The notes beneath the pieces were generated by a model, which saw nothing but the letters and a program-made list of their open reading frames with translations, did no database searches and had not been told where the DNA came from. Both the position numbers and the translations under genes were made by a program. From Bacillota bacterium (lineage in GTDB: Bacteria; Bacillota; Clostridia; Christensenellales; UMGS416): DNA of 10,121 bases. Shown here piece by piece: positions 1-5,619 of the stretch (the stretch's first letter is position 1; the number at the start of each line of letters is the position of its first letter). Location of the stretch: the NCBI GenBank assembly GCA_023428265.1, contig JAEYYW010000122.1, positions 1 to 10,121 on the forward strand. Reading direction: 5' to 3'.

Positions 1-342
1 GTGTGGATGGACGGCGAGCCCCGCCAGCCGGGCAGTCAGGAAGACACGGCAAAGGCCTTCCTGGAAGCCTGGGCGATGGGGTTGCAGGACGAAGCGCTGG
101 GGTTCCTCTCCTCCGAGCTGCGCAGCGGCCTTTCCGCCGATGAAATCGGCGGGTTTCTGGGCCAGTTTGACAGCATCGACACAGCCCGGTATGCGCCGAT
201 CCACGGCGAGGGCGAGGTGGCGCTGGCACTGGTGCGCAAGGAAGCCGGAGAGGTGTTCGGCGCACGGCCGGTGGCCATCAAGGTGGTGGAGGAGGAGTCG
301 GACGCGGGCAAATGGAAGGTGGATAATATCCGGGCGCTGTGA
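1..342 (+). CDS. C-terminal part of an unrecognised protein (5' end outside window)
   Basis: The frame is open from the first base, so the GTG at position 1 is probably internal and the real start lies upstream. The 113 visible residues hold no signal peptide, membrane segment or catalytic motif. The pattern (an early helix with AKAFLEAWAMG, a middle LSADEIGGFLGQF helix, then strands ending in KWKVDNIRAL) resembles the small NTF2-like/DUF4878-type domains at the C-terminus of many Firmicute lipoproteins, where a KWKV.NI-type strand is usually last. That fold assignment is inference from the pattern only. Base composition and codon use match the GC-rich neighbours. The gene is followed directly by a strong terminator, so it ends its transcription unit. 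Confidence 0.7.
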   Translation: MWMDGEPRQPGSQEDTAKAFLEAWAMGLQDEALGFLSSELRSGLSADEIGGFLGQFDSIDTARYAPIHGEGEVALALVRKEAGEVFGARPVAIKVVEEESDAGKWKVDNIRAL

Positions 343-356
343 AGCCGCAACCCTCA

Positions 357-392
357 CCCCCTACCCCATGAGATTGGGGGAGGGGGTTTTTT
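357..392 (+). terminator. Rho-independent terminator after the first gene
   Basis: A CCCCCT arm (357-362) pairs with AGGGGG (381-386), and CCCC (364-367) pairs with GGGG (376-379), with one A-G mismatch and an 8-nt loop. Six T follow (387-392). It starts 15 bases after the stop codon. Confidence 0.9.
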
Positions 393-455
393 GATCACGT
401 GGGAAATATACAGGCCCATGTTATTACCCGAAAAGAACGACCTCCCCAGAACCAA

Positions 456-510
456 AATTCGGGCCGGGACGGAGCCAAGGATGCGGGCCGGTACAGAGAC
501 CGGCCCCTAC
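456..510 (+). repeat. Palindromic intergenic repeat ending in CCCCTAC, copy 1
   Basis: A perfect 8-bp stem GGGCCGGT (485-492)/ACCGGCCC (499-506) encloses the loop ACAGAG, and the unit ends in CCCCTAC (504-510). A second, imperfect GGGCCGGGAC-GGAGCC half precedes it (461-476). The core GG-TACAGAG and the CCCCTAC end recur in the element at 3681-3786, and the CCCCTAC end recurs at 3861-3867, so these are members of one family. No T-run follows, so it is not a simple terminator. It sits in the otherwise featureless gap upstream of the blaI-like promoter. Confidence 0.65.
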
Positions 511-573
511 TGCTTGAACGGAGAAATGGAGCGCTATGCCATAACGCGGGGCAATACCCCGCCCTCACTTCCC

Positions 574-602
574 TTGACATCCCCGGCGGCCTGTGCTATT
601 TT
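574..602 (+). promoter_or_regulatory. Sigma-A promoter of the BlaI/M56 operon
   Basis: A perfect -35 TTGACA (574-579) and a -10 TATTTT (597-602) are separated by 17 bp. Transcription would start near 609, about 27 bases before the BlaI-like start codon. The 12-mer CCCTTGACATCC around the -35 is repeated exactly at the lipoprotein promoter (2762-2773). Confidence 0.8.
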
Positions 603-609
603 GTTCCTA

Positions 610-624
610 TACTAATAGAGTAGT
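610..624 (+). promoter_or_regulatory. Candidate operator dyad at the transcription start of the BlaI-like gene
   Basis: TACT (610-613) and AGTA (619-622) form a dyad; the offset pair ACTA (611-614)/TAGT (621-624) forms another. It lies exactly where transcription should begin. BlaI/MecI/CopY repressors bind short TAC-rich dyads next to their own promoters, so autoregulation is likely. Binding itself is inference. Confidence 0.55.
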
Positions 625-635
625 CTGGGGGAGCC

Positions 636-1010
636 ATGGAACCGGTCAAGCTGTTTGACTCCGAACTCAAATTGATGGAGATCCTCTGGGAAAAAGGCCC
701 GCTCACAGCCAAAGAGGTGAGCCTGATCGCCACGCGGGAAATCGGCTGGAACAAAAACACCACCTACACCGTGCTCACAAAGCTGGTGCAGAAGGGTGCG
801 TTGAAGCGCGTCGAGCCAGACTTTTTGTGCCAGCCGCTGGTGAGCCGCGACGAGGTGGCCGAGACTGAGACCCGCAGGCTGATCGACAAGCTCTATGACG
901 GCTCTCCGGCGGCATTTCTGACGTCCTTCCTCCAGAAGGAGAAGCTGAGCGAGCGGGAGCGCAAAGAGCTCCGCGACATCATCGACAGGGGCTTTGGCGG
1001 CGAAAGCTGA
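636..1010 (+). CDS. BlaI/MecI/CopY-family transcriptional repressor
   Basis: The 124-aa product has the usual length for the penicillinase-repressor family (Pfam Penicillinase_R). Residues about 5-75 form the winged helix: an opening LFDSELKLMEILWEKGPLTAKEV, the recognition-helix region WNKNTTYTVLTKLVQKGAL, and a wing with Val-Glu-Pro-Asp. The rest (about 80-124) is the helical dimerisation arm that carries the protease cleavage site in BlaI/MecI. The start is set by GGGGGAG three bases (CC plus spacing) ahead of ATG 636. The gene is followed after 8 bases by the M56 peptidase gene; in the known systems that membrane protease relieves repression by cleaving the repressor. The target genes here may be only this operon, since no beta-lactamase or PBP gene is seen nearby. 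Confidence 0.95.
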   Translation: MEPVKLFDSELKLMEILWEKGPLTAKEVSLIATREIGWNKNTTYTVLTKLVQKGALKRVEPDFLCQPLVSRDEVAETETRRLIDKLYDGSPAAFLTSFLQKEKLSERERKELRDIIDRGFGGES

Positions 1011-1018
1011 GGGATCGC

Positions 1019-2035
1019 ATGGGCGCAGCGTTCTATTTCGTGCTGAACATGGGCATCACGGCGTCGGCCATCGGCTTGGTGGTGCTGCTGCTGCGGCTAG
1101 TGCTGGGCAAGCGGCTGCTGGCGCTGGCGCGTTACGGGCTGTGGGCGCTGGTGCTGCTGCGGCTGCTGCTGCCTTTCGCACTGCCCAGCGAGCTGAGCGC
1201 CCTGAACCCGGTGACCCGGTTTGTAACGCCCATCGCCTCCTGGCCGGTGGGCGGGCTCACGATGGCCAACGCGGTGCGCCAAGCGAAGAGCCTCCCTGCC
1301 ACGATGACCAACTTCGTCGGCGCGGCGGAGCCCAACGGCCCCCAGGCCATCCGCTTCAAGACCGAAGCGGCGCAGTCAGCCTTTGACACACTGGGCACGG
1401 TGTGGCTGGTTGGCGCCGCCCTGACGGCGCTGACCGCCGCGGCGCTCTATGCCCTCACGGCGCGGAAGCTCCGGCAGGCCCGGCCCGTGGAAGCCTGCGG
1501 CATGCTGGCGCAATGCGCCGCGCGGGTGGGGCTGAAGCGCAGGGTGCGCCTGTTGGAATCTCCCGATGTCAGCTCCCCGGCGGCGTTTGGCATGCTGCGG
1601 CCCATCATCGTGATCCCGCCGGGGCTTTTGGAAAGCCGGGAAGCGCTGGAGCCGGTGCTGCTGCACGAGCTTGCCCACATCCGCCGGGGGGACACCTTTC
1701 GGCCGCTGCTGTTTCTGCTGGTGTGCATGCACTGGTACAATCCGTTCCTCTGGCTGCTTTGGCTCATTTCCGGAGCGGACATGGAGCTTGCCTGTGACGC
1801 CGCCGTGCTGAAACGGCTGGACCGTGACGGAAGGAAGCAATACGCACTGGCCCTGGCGGGCCTTGCAGCCAAGCCTGAGCCGTTGCTCTCGGCGGCCTTC
1901 GGCGCAAGCGCGGTGAAGCGGCGCATCCTGGCCGTGGTGAGCTACCACAGAGTGACCCTTTTTGCGGCGGTGCTCAGCGCGGCGCTGGTGCTGCTGCTGG
2001 CGGCAGTGCTGCTGACCAACCCGGCGGTTGGGTGA
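1019..2035 (+). CDS. M56-family membrane zinc metallopeptidase (BlaR1-like, no sensor domain)
   Basis: The 338-aa product has the M56 (BlaR1/MecR1 protease) signature: HELAH at residues 216-220 for zinc, followed by ELACD with Glu256 as the likely third ligand and Asp260. Hydrophobic segments lie at about 5-29, 33-55, 124-147, 226-248 and 311-331. BlaR1 and MecR1 continue with an extracellular penicillin-binding domain of about 250 residues; here the protein stops seven residues or so after the last membrane helix, so it cannot sense beta-lactams the same way. It probably cleaves the BlaI-like repressor encoded 8 bases upstream, in response to an unknown signal. GAGGG ahead of ATG 1019 is the ribosome binding site. 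The GC-rich sequence opens long false reading frames on the other strand. Confidence 0.93.
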   Translation: MGAAFYFVLNMGITASAIGLVVLLLRLVLGKRLLALARYGLWALVLLRLLLPFALPSELSALNPVTRFVTPIASWPVGGLTMANAVRQAKSLPATMTNFVGAAEPNGPQAIRFKTEAAQSAFDTLGTVWLVGAALTALTAAALYALTARKLRQARPVEACGMLAQCAARVGLKRRVRLLESPDVSSPAAFGMLRPIIVIPPGLLESREALEPVLLHELAHIRRGDTFRPLLFLLVCMHWYNPFLWLLWLISGADMELACDAAVLKRLDRDGRKQYALALAGLAAKPEPLLSAAFGASAVKRRILAVVSYHRVTLFAAVLSAALVLLLAAVLLTNPAVG

Positions 2036-2042
2036 GGAGGCT

Positions 2043-2069
2043 ATGATTTGGGAGAAGCTTTGCGGCTAA
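2043..2069 (+). pseudogene. Eight-codon reading frame, possible remnant of a third operon gene
   Basis: GAGGAGG (2034-2040), which overlaps the M56 stop codon, is followed two bases later by ATG ATT TGG GAG AAG CTT TGC GGC TAA (MIWEKLCG). The spacing is short, but the arrangement is that of a translationally coupled next gene that ends at once. The sequence changes from GC-rich to AT-rich right here. It may be the left-over start of a lost gene; equally it may be chance. Confidence 0.3.
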
Positions 2070-2077
2070 AATGACTA

Positions 2078-2112
2078 TTGACTGATATTTCATTGCAGTG
2101 ATATTTTATACT
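2078..2112 (+). promoter_or_regulatory. Probable promoter of the SRPBCC gene
   Basis: TTGACT (2078-2083) is followed after 18 bp by TATTTT (2102-2107); TATACT (2107-2112) is a further possible -10 at a longer spacing. The leader to ATG 2146 is short and contains the palindrome at 2119-2130. Confidence 0.55.
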
Positions 2113-2118
2113 CAAAAA

Positions 2119-2130
2119 GAATCATGATTC
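2119..2130. promoter_or_regulatory. Perfect 12-bp palindrome, candidate operator
   Basis: GAATCATGATTC equals its own reverse complement. It lies between the -10 region and the ribosome binding site of the SRPBCC gene, a position where a dimeric repressor would block transcription. No matching regulator gene is visible next to it. Confidence 0.45.
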
Positions 2131-2145
2131 GAAAGGAGCACACGC

Positions 2146-2595
2146 ATGAACATTTCTGTTGATAAGGGAGCTCCTGTTTATATGTCCTCCCAAATAACAA
2201 TTGAGTCCACAATCGACAACGTCTGGAAAACCTTGACAGATTTGAAGCAATGGCCCAGTTGGCAATCCTCCGTTACAGAAGTGAACGTGCAAGAGCCAGT
2301 CCAGGAAGGCACTGAATTCACATGGAAAGCTGACGGTCTCGTTTTCAAGTCAAAGATCCACGCAATGAAGCCGAAAGCTATGTTTGGATGGACAGGAAAA
2401 ACCATAGGCGCTTTTGCAATCCATAACTGGCAATTCACTGAGCAAGATAATGTTGTCATCGTCCATGTTGAGGAAAGCCTTCAGGGTTTTTTGCCGACAC
2501 TGCTCAAGAAGAATTTCCAAGAGAACCTCCGAAAAGGAATCGATAAGAACCTGAACGAATTGAAAGCGGCTTCAGAGTCCAAAAGTGCGGTTTAG
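2146..2595 (+). CDS. SRPBCC-fold (START/polyketide cyclase-like) ligand-binding protein
   Basis: The 149-aa product has the length and order of a single SRPBCC domain. The first strand is SSQITIEST (about 14-22), followed by the IDNVWKTLTDLKQWPSWQSSV helix region (about 23-43) with the family's W-x(3)-L..W..W pattern, a run of strands through F-x-W (about 58-108), and a long C-terminal helix (residues about 115-143). These proteins bind hydrophobic ligands in a deep pocket; the ligand cannot be told from sequence. No signal peptide is seen, so it should be cytoplasmic. AAAGGAG lies seven bases ahead of ATG 2146; the later ATG 2182 lacks a well-placed site. Base composition is clearly more AT-rich than both flanks, and it has its own promoter and terminator, so it may be a transferred single-gene cassette. 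Confidence 0.85.
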   Translation: MNISVDKGAPVYMSSQITIESTIDNVWKTLTDLKQWPSWQSSVTEVNVQEPVQEGTEFTWKADGLVFKSKIHAMKPKAMFGWTGKTIGAFAIHNWQFTEQDNVVIVHVEESLQGFLPTLLKKNFQENLRKGIDKNLNELKAASESKSAV

Positions 2596-2655
2596 TGGTT
2601 CAACAAACAAGCGATCAAACCACTTTTCACCAGATCATTCGCTCTTCGCGATACT

Positions 2656-2691
2656 CGTCCGGCTTTCCTTGTTTTTCAGCCGGACGTTTTT
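2656..2691 (+). terminator. Rho-independent terminator of the SRPBCC gene
   Basis: A perfect 9-bp stem CGTCCGGCT (2656-2664)/AGCCGGACG (2678-2686) with a 13-nt loop is followed by five T and further T-rich sequence. It lies about 60 bases past the stop codon. Confidence 0.88.
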
Positions 2692-2764
2692 CTTTCTCGT
2701 ACGCAAAGCAAAACCTGCATCCTTTTTGCATGCGGTTTGTCCGTTTATGCTTGATGCGCAGCCC

Positions 2765-2794
2765 TTGACATCCATACGCAAGTCTCGATATGCT
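2765..2794 (+). promoter_or_regulatory. Sigma-A promoter of the lipoprotein gene
   Basis: TTGACA (2765-2770), an 18-bp spacer and TATGCT (2789-2794). Transcription would start near 2801, inside the dyad at 2797-2813. Confidence 0.72.
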
Positions 2795-2796
2795 GG

Positions 2797-2813
2797 GTCA
2801 ACGAGAAGTTGAC
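2797..2813. promoter_or_regulatory. Inverted repeat over the lipoprotein transcription start, candidate operator
   Basis: GTCAAC (2797-2802) and GTTGAC (2808-2813) are perfect 6-bp arms separated by 5 bases, placed just after the -10 element. A repressor site is the simplest reading; a weak 5' RNA hairpin is the alternative. Confidence 0.45.
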
Positions 2814-2835
2814 GAGCAAACCAATGGGAGTGAAA

Positions 2836-3477
2836 ATGCCGAATAGATTTTTGAACATCATCATAACTCTTCTGCTTGCAGCGGCACTGGCTGGCTGCAG
2901 CGCAGCGCAACCGGTTGGCTCTGCGGCGCCTTCTGCCACACCGATGCCGGCACCCGCAACCGCCGCGCCATCGGCAACGCCCGGCTCGCTGGACGAAGCC
3001 CGCGATCTGATTGCGGACTGGCTGAAGCGCGAAGTGCCCGGTTTCAACCTGGACAGCCTCTCCGGCCTTCAGCAAACCGACCTCGGCCTCGAGCACCTTG
3101 AGGAGCTCACCGACACCCGCATCTATTCCCTCGGCAGCTATCTTTTCACGCTGCACGGCGGCAACGTCTCCCGGCTTTATTGCCTCACAATCCTGGAAGC
3201 CCGCCTGGAGGACATGGACGGTGACGGAGCCATCGAGCTTGTGTTGCTCTGCGACAACGGCTCAGGCCTGCATGTCTATCAGCTTTTCATCGTGAAAAAC
3301 GGCGAAGTGCATGCCCACACGATTGAGAGCACCGCAAATAACCACCGCTACAGCCTGGGCACGATGTGCTCCTGCGGCGTGCTGCTGCTGAAGGAAGAGC
3401 TGAAGGATGGGCAGGAAACAGGCCCCTATGTGGTCGGGCAGATCACGCTGAAGGATGGGAAGATTGTGGTGGAGTGA
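2836..3477 (+). CDS. Secreted lipoprotein of unknown function
   Basis: From ATG 2836 the product has 213 residues and a textbook lipoprotein signal: MPNR, a hydrophobic core (about 5-18) and the lipobox Leu-Ala-Gly-Cys with Cys21 as the lipidated residue. A TGGGAG motif lies five bases before this ATG; the in-frame TTG 2809 and ATG 2824 upstream have no good site. Residues about 22-55 form a low-complexity Ala/Pro/Thr/Ser linker typical of surface lipoproteins. The globular part (about 56-213) contains DMDGDG at 126-131 followed by a hydrophobic strand, an Asp-rich loop like those of FG-GAP/VCBS or EF-hand-type calcium sites in Firmicute lipoproteins. Two Cys (MCSC, near 177-179) come late. 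The function is not known. The gene is monocistronic, convergent with the minus-strand genes beyond. Confidence 0.85.
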   Translation: MPNRFLNIIITLLLAAALAGCSAAQPVGSAAPSATPMPAPATAAPSATPGSLDEARDLIADWLKREVPGFNLDSLSGLQQTDLGLEHLEELTDTRIYSLGSYLFTLHGGNVSRLYCLTILEARLEDMDGDGAIELVLLCDNGSGLHVYQLFIVKNGEVHAHTIESTANNHRYSLGTMCSCGVLLLKEELKDGQETGPYVVGQITLKDGKIVVE

Positions 3478-3490
3478 TATCCTAAGCCAA

Positions 3491-3535
3491 AACTCCCCCT
3501 GCCCTTCGGGCATCCCCCTCAGGAGGGGGACAAGT
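3491..3535 (+). repeat. AACTCCCCCTG...GACAAGT intergenic repeat, copy 1
   Basis: The unit starts AACTCCCCCTG (3491-3501), has a small hairpin GCCC/GGGC (3501-3504/3508-3511) and a second hairpin CCCCCTC (3514-3520)/GAGGGGG (3523-3529), and ends GACAAGT (3529-3535). The same start and end frame a longer interior at 4556-4627, so both belong to one family. It may also slow transcription past the lipoprotein gene, but no T-run follows. Confidence 0.65.
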
Positions 3536-3680
3536 AGAGCTTGAATTAGGCACTCTAGATCGGTCTTGGCAGAGGCGGGGTTTGCGTTGCCTAAATGAGT
3601 ATCTCGACTTTGCAACCTGGCTGCTCGCCTATGCAACCGAGAGCCCAGCTAGCTATCAATGACTCTTTCAGAATTCAGTC

Positions 3681-3786
3681 GGGGCGGGTACAGAGCCCTT
3701 CGCTTTGCGAACCACTATCGGCAATTGCCCGCACATTCACTGCACAAATGTGCTACGCAATTGCCGGGATAACACCTCGCCCCTAC
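3681..3786 (+). repeat. Large structured intergenic element (GGGGCGGGTACAGAG...CCCCTAC family), copy 2
   Basis: Outer arms GGGGCG (3681-3686)/CGCCCC (3778-3783) enclose a hairpin TTCGC/GCGAA (3699-3703/3707-3711) and a long hairpin with a perfect 10-bp stem CGGCAATTGC (3719-3728)/GCAATTGCCG (3757-3766), continued by GCACAT (3731-3736)/ATGTGC (3748-3753). The opening GGGTACAGAG and closing CCCCTAC match the element at 456-510. The nested pairing could fold as a multi-branched RNA or DNA. Confidence 0.6.
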
Positions 3787-3843
3787 ATCGACCGCCATAC
3801 TCTGGCTGCTTTGTTTGCGTCAGACAGTTCAGTATAACGCAGC

Positions 3844-3867
3844 GGGCGGCTCGTGAGCCGCCCCTAC
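3844..3867 (+). repeat. Palindromic intergenic repeat ending in CCCCTAC, copy 3
   Basis: GGGCGGCTC (3844-3852) and GAGCCGCCC (3855-3863) are perfect 9-bp arms separated by GT; the unit closes with CCCCTAC (3861-3867). On + it is followed a few bases later by TTTTT (3872-3876), so it might stop transcription arriving from the left. It lies 19 bases past the end of the minus-strand oxidoreductase gene. Confidence 0.6.
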
Positions 3868-3885
3868 ATCCTTTTTGTTACAAAT

Positions 3886-4512
3886 TCACCTGATGAAATT
3901 GGTCACTTCCCGCTCTTCCAGCTCCGGCGGCTGGATGCCAGCAAGGCGGCCCAACTCAAAGCACTTGAGCATCCAGGCCATGTTGCGGCCAAGGGTGCGC
4001 ATCACCTGCATGCCCTCGCGGTCCTGCTGCACCTCTTCGGGCGTGCTGCCATGCACCATATTCCAATACTGCGAGGGCACCACCGGCATGCCGTTGATGC
4101 CGAAATATTTGTTCAGCTGGTCCAGCGCCGCCGTGGAGCCGGCCCTGCGGCAGCTCACCACCGCTGCGCCCGGCTTGCCCCGGAAGCCTTCGCCGGCATA
4201 GAAGAACCGGTGCAGGAAGCTGGTGATCGTGCCTGATGCAGCGGCATAGTGCACCGGCGAGCCAAACACAAAGCCGTCGGCTGTCTTGGCCTTTTCCAGC
4301 GCCAGGTTCACATAGCCGTCGTCAAAGGCGCAGCCGGTGGCTTCGGGTTTGAAGCAGGCGTGGCAGGCCGTGCAGCCGCGGATGGGCTTGTTGCCCAGGT
4401 GCAGGATTTCTACCTCAATGTCTTCCTTTTCCAGCTCGGCGGCTACTTCGCGGAGCGCCGTGTAGGTGCAGCCTTTTTCGTGGGGGCTGCCGTTGATCAT
4501 CAGAACTTTCAT
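3886..4512 (-). CDS. Flavodoxin-fold NAD(P)H-dependent FMN oxidoreductase with iron-sulfur-type Cys cluster
   Basis: The 208-aa product is a flavodoxin-like FMN protein (NADPH-dependent FMN reductase family). It opens KVLMINGSP (residues 2-10), the strand and FMN-phosphate loop; GSPVHY (about 84-89) is the second flavin-contacting loop. Between them Cys47, Cys50, Cys53 and Cys61 form a CX2CX2CX7C cluster, the compact motif that binds a 4Fe-4S cluster in archaeal iron-sulfur flavoproteins. Related bacterial proteins often share this motif without proof of a cluster. The substrate is unknown; electron transfer or quinone/drug reduction are options. The protein is cytoplasmic. A GGAGG lies on the minus strand about seven bases before ATG 4512. 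It follows the deacylase gene with a 157-bp repeat-bearing gap, so joint transcription is uncertain. Confidence 0.9.
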   Translation of the reverse strand: MKVLMINGSPHEKGCTYTALREVAAELEKEDIEVEILHLGNKPIRGCTACHACFKPEATGCAFDDGYVNLALEKAKTADGFVFGSPVHYAAASGTITSFLHRFFYAGEGFRGKPGAAVVSCRRAGSTAALDQLNKYFGINGMPVVPSQYWNMVHGSTPEEVQQDREGMQVMRTLGRNMAWMLKCFELGRLAGIQPPELEEREVTNFIR

Positions 4513-4555
4513 GCGGTACCTCCAATATATCTCCTACGATTGGAATGTCTTTATC

Positions 4556-4669
4556 AACTCCCCCTGTCACCACGTCGCATACTGTGGTGCAACATGGCGG
4601 CATCCCCCCTCAAAGAGGGAGACAAGTCCACCTTGTTCGTTGGGGTGGCGGCGCAGCCGCCGGAGGGAG
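4556..4669 (+). repeat. AACTCCCCCTG...GACAAGT intergenic repeat, copy 2, with adjoining GGCGGC hairpin
   Basis: The unit starts AACTCCCCCTG (4556-4566), contains a hairpin CACCAC/GTGGTG (4568-4573/4584-4589) and a second, CCCTC/GAGGG (4607-4611/4615-4619), and reaches GACAAGT at 4621-4627. A third hairpin GGCGGC/GCCGCC (4647-4652/4656-4661) follows. The ends match the shorter unit at 3491-3535, the interior differs. It fills the gap between the deacylase and oxidoreductase genes. Confidence 0.62.
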
Positions 4670-5215
4670 TCACAACTCCACAAACGTGGGCTCATGCCCC
4701 GTGTGCGGCAAAAACTTGCCGAGCAGGTCGTCCAGCCGGATCCTGAGGCTTGCGGTGTTTATACAGGGGTGGCAACCCACATACTCCTGACTGAGGAGGT
4801 CTCTGTCCATCAGCAGCCTCACCTTGTGCTCCCGGTCGTTCATCAGGCCCAGCACGCTCACCGACCCGGGCGTGAGATCCAGCAGCGCTTCCATTTCCTC
4901 CGGGGTTGCGAAGGAAAGCCGTGACGAGCCGATCTGCCGGCTCAGGTCCTTGGTGCGGAAGGGCTTGTTGCCCGGCATCATGAGCAGGCAGTGGCCGGTG
5001 TGGCTGGCCGTGCACAAAAACAGGTTCTTGCAGATTTCAATACCCAGCAGCTTGTCCACCTCGTGGCAGGCCTCAATGGAGGGCGTGGCCTCATGGTCCA
5101 GCCGGAGGTAGGGGATGCCCAACGCATCCAGCAGCGCATAGGTGCGCATCTCACGGTCCTGCCGGCCCTGCGGGCACGGCGGGCAGCTGTGCAGCGTGGT
5201 GTCGGTCGTGATCAT
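4670..5215 (-). CDS. Prolyl-tRNA deacylase-like protein (YbaK/PrdX, ProXp-ala type)
   Basis: The 181-aa product belongs to the YbaK/tRNA_edit fold family, enzymes that hydrolyse wrongly charged aminoacyl-tRNA, here most like the free-standing PrdX/ProXp-ala group that clears Ala-tRNA(Pro). Visible marks are a start LLDALGIPYLRLDHEATPS (about 28-46), the region CKNLFL with the conserved Lys63, PGSVSVLGLMND (middle) and GCHPCINTASL near the C-terminus, matching the family's G.HP..NTA. motif; the Cys after HP is where many relatives have Asn. The start is placed at ATG 5215, six bases after GGAAGG; the frame extends upstream to 5278 without a better site. A second internal ATG (residue 23) is possible. 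It lies 23 bases after the membrane protein gene, so the two probably share a transcript. Confidence 0.88.
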   Translation of the reverse strand: MITTDTTLHSCPPCPQGRQDREMRTYALLDALGIPYLRLDHEATPSIEACHEVDKLLGIEICKNLFLCTASHTGHCLLMMPGNKPFRTKDLSRQIGSSRLSFATPEEMEALLDLTPGSVSVLGLMNDREHKVRLLMDRDLLSQEYVGCHPCINTASLRIRLDDLLGKFLPHTGHEPTFVEL

Positions 5216-5238
5216 CACAAGCCTTCCAGTTTTATGGA

Positions 5239-5565
5239 TTACCAGATCCAGGGGATCAACGTGAAGCACACCGCGCAAATCACCACACCACGCAGCGGCT
5301 TTGCCTCGCCGTCAAATGCCTTGCGGATGAAAAACGCCATCAGCAGCAGGCAAATAAAAGCGATCACCATGCCGCCGTAATGCACGTAGTTGGCGGACTT
5401 CGAGCTGGTATAGACAGTCTTGAAGCCGCCATCCTGGTCAGGGAGGTTTTTCATCGTTTCATAGTCCAGATAGGCGTTCAGGCCGCCGAATGGCGCAAAG
5501 AAGAAGACAATCAGGCTCACTGCCGCGATCACGATGCCGATGATTCCAAAGAGATTCTTCTTCAT
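5239..5565 (-). CDS. Small three-helix membrane protein of unknown function
   Basis: From ATG 5565 the product has 108 residues. The GGGAGG motif five bases upstream fixes this start, although the frame is open further upstream. Hydrophobic segments lie at about 5-27, 63-80 and 92-107; the first could be read as a signal anchor. Between helices 1 and 2 is a polar stretch of about 35 residues (NAYLDYETMKNLPDQDGG region), probably on one face of the membrane. The C-terminus ends right at the third helix with IPWIW. I do not recognise the family. It is first in a probable two-gene transcript with the tRNA deacylase 23 bases downstream. Confidence 0.75.
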   Translation of the reverse strand: MKKNLFGIIGIVIAAVSLIVFFFAPFGGLNAYLDYETMKNLPDQDGGFKTVYTSSKSANYVHYGGMVIAFICLLLMAFFIRKAFDGEAKPLRGVVICAVCFTLIPWIW

Positions 5566-5587
5566 CCCAACCTCCCGCGAAGGCGTG

Positions 5588-5609
5588 CGGCAGGGCTGTG
5601 AACCTGCCG
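5588..5609 (-). promoter_or_regulatory. Hairpin in the leader of the membrane protein gene
   Basis: CGGCAGG and CCTGCCG (5588-5594/5603-5609) pair perfectly over an 8-base loop, between the minus-strand promoter and the ribosome binding site. It does not cover the GGGAGG site, so it may only stabilise the 5' end of the message. Confidence 0.4.
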
Positions 5610-5619
5610 GCCTCATCTT

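Larger units (their letters stand above)
3478..3885. other. 408-bp gene-free region with palindromic repeats
   Basis: This gap between two convergent genes has short reading frames only, none with a ribosome binding site or recognisable product. It holds three repeat elements (3491-3535, 3681-3786, 3844-3867). I see nothing identifiable at 3536-3680 or 3787-3843. It probably serves transcription termination from both sides and as a landing site for repeats. Confidence 0.7.

Noticed and set aside
1376..1948. 190-codon open frame on the minus strand inside the M56 gene
   Set aside because: It is a shadow of GC-rich coding sequence: no ribosome site, no recognisable protein, and the plus-strand frame has clear M56 motifs. 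The other long frames at 994-1386, 1402-1797 and 1447-1926 fail the same way.
636..2035. Beta-lactam resistance operon
   Set aside because: The BlaI/M56 pair is real, but there is no penicillin-binding sensor domain, beta-lactamase or PBP gene in the window.
3595..3837. 80-codon plus-strand frame in the convergent gap
   Set aside because: It runs through palindromic repeats, has no ribosome binding site and its product looks random.
3841..3870. Terminator of the oxidoreductase gene on the minus strand
   Set aside because: The stem is perfect but the minus-strand 3' flank is GCTGCG, not a T-run, so it is listed as a repeat only.
3853..4236. Plus-strand frames opposite the oxidoreductase, also 4249-4746 and 4466-4924
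   Set aside because: They are antisense to genes with clear family motifs and have no ribosome binding sites or plausible products.
4518..4560. Promoter for the oxidoreductase on the minus strand (TTGATA-like element)
   Set aside because: The spacing to the nearest AT-rich hexamer is about 21 bp or more, too long to call.
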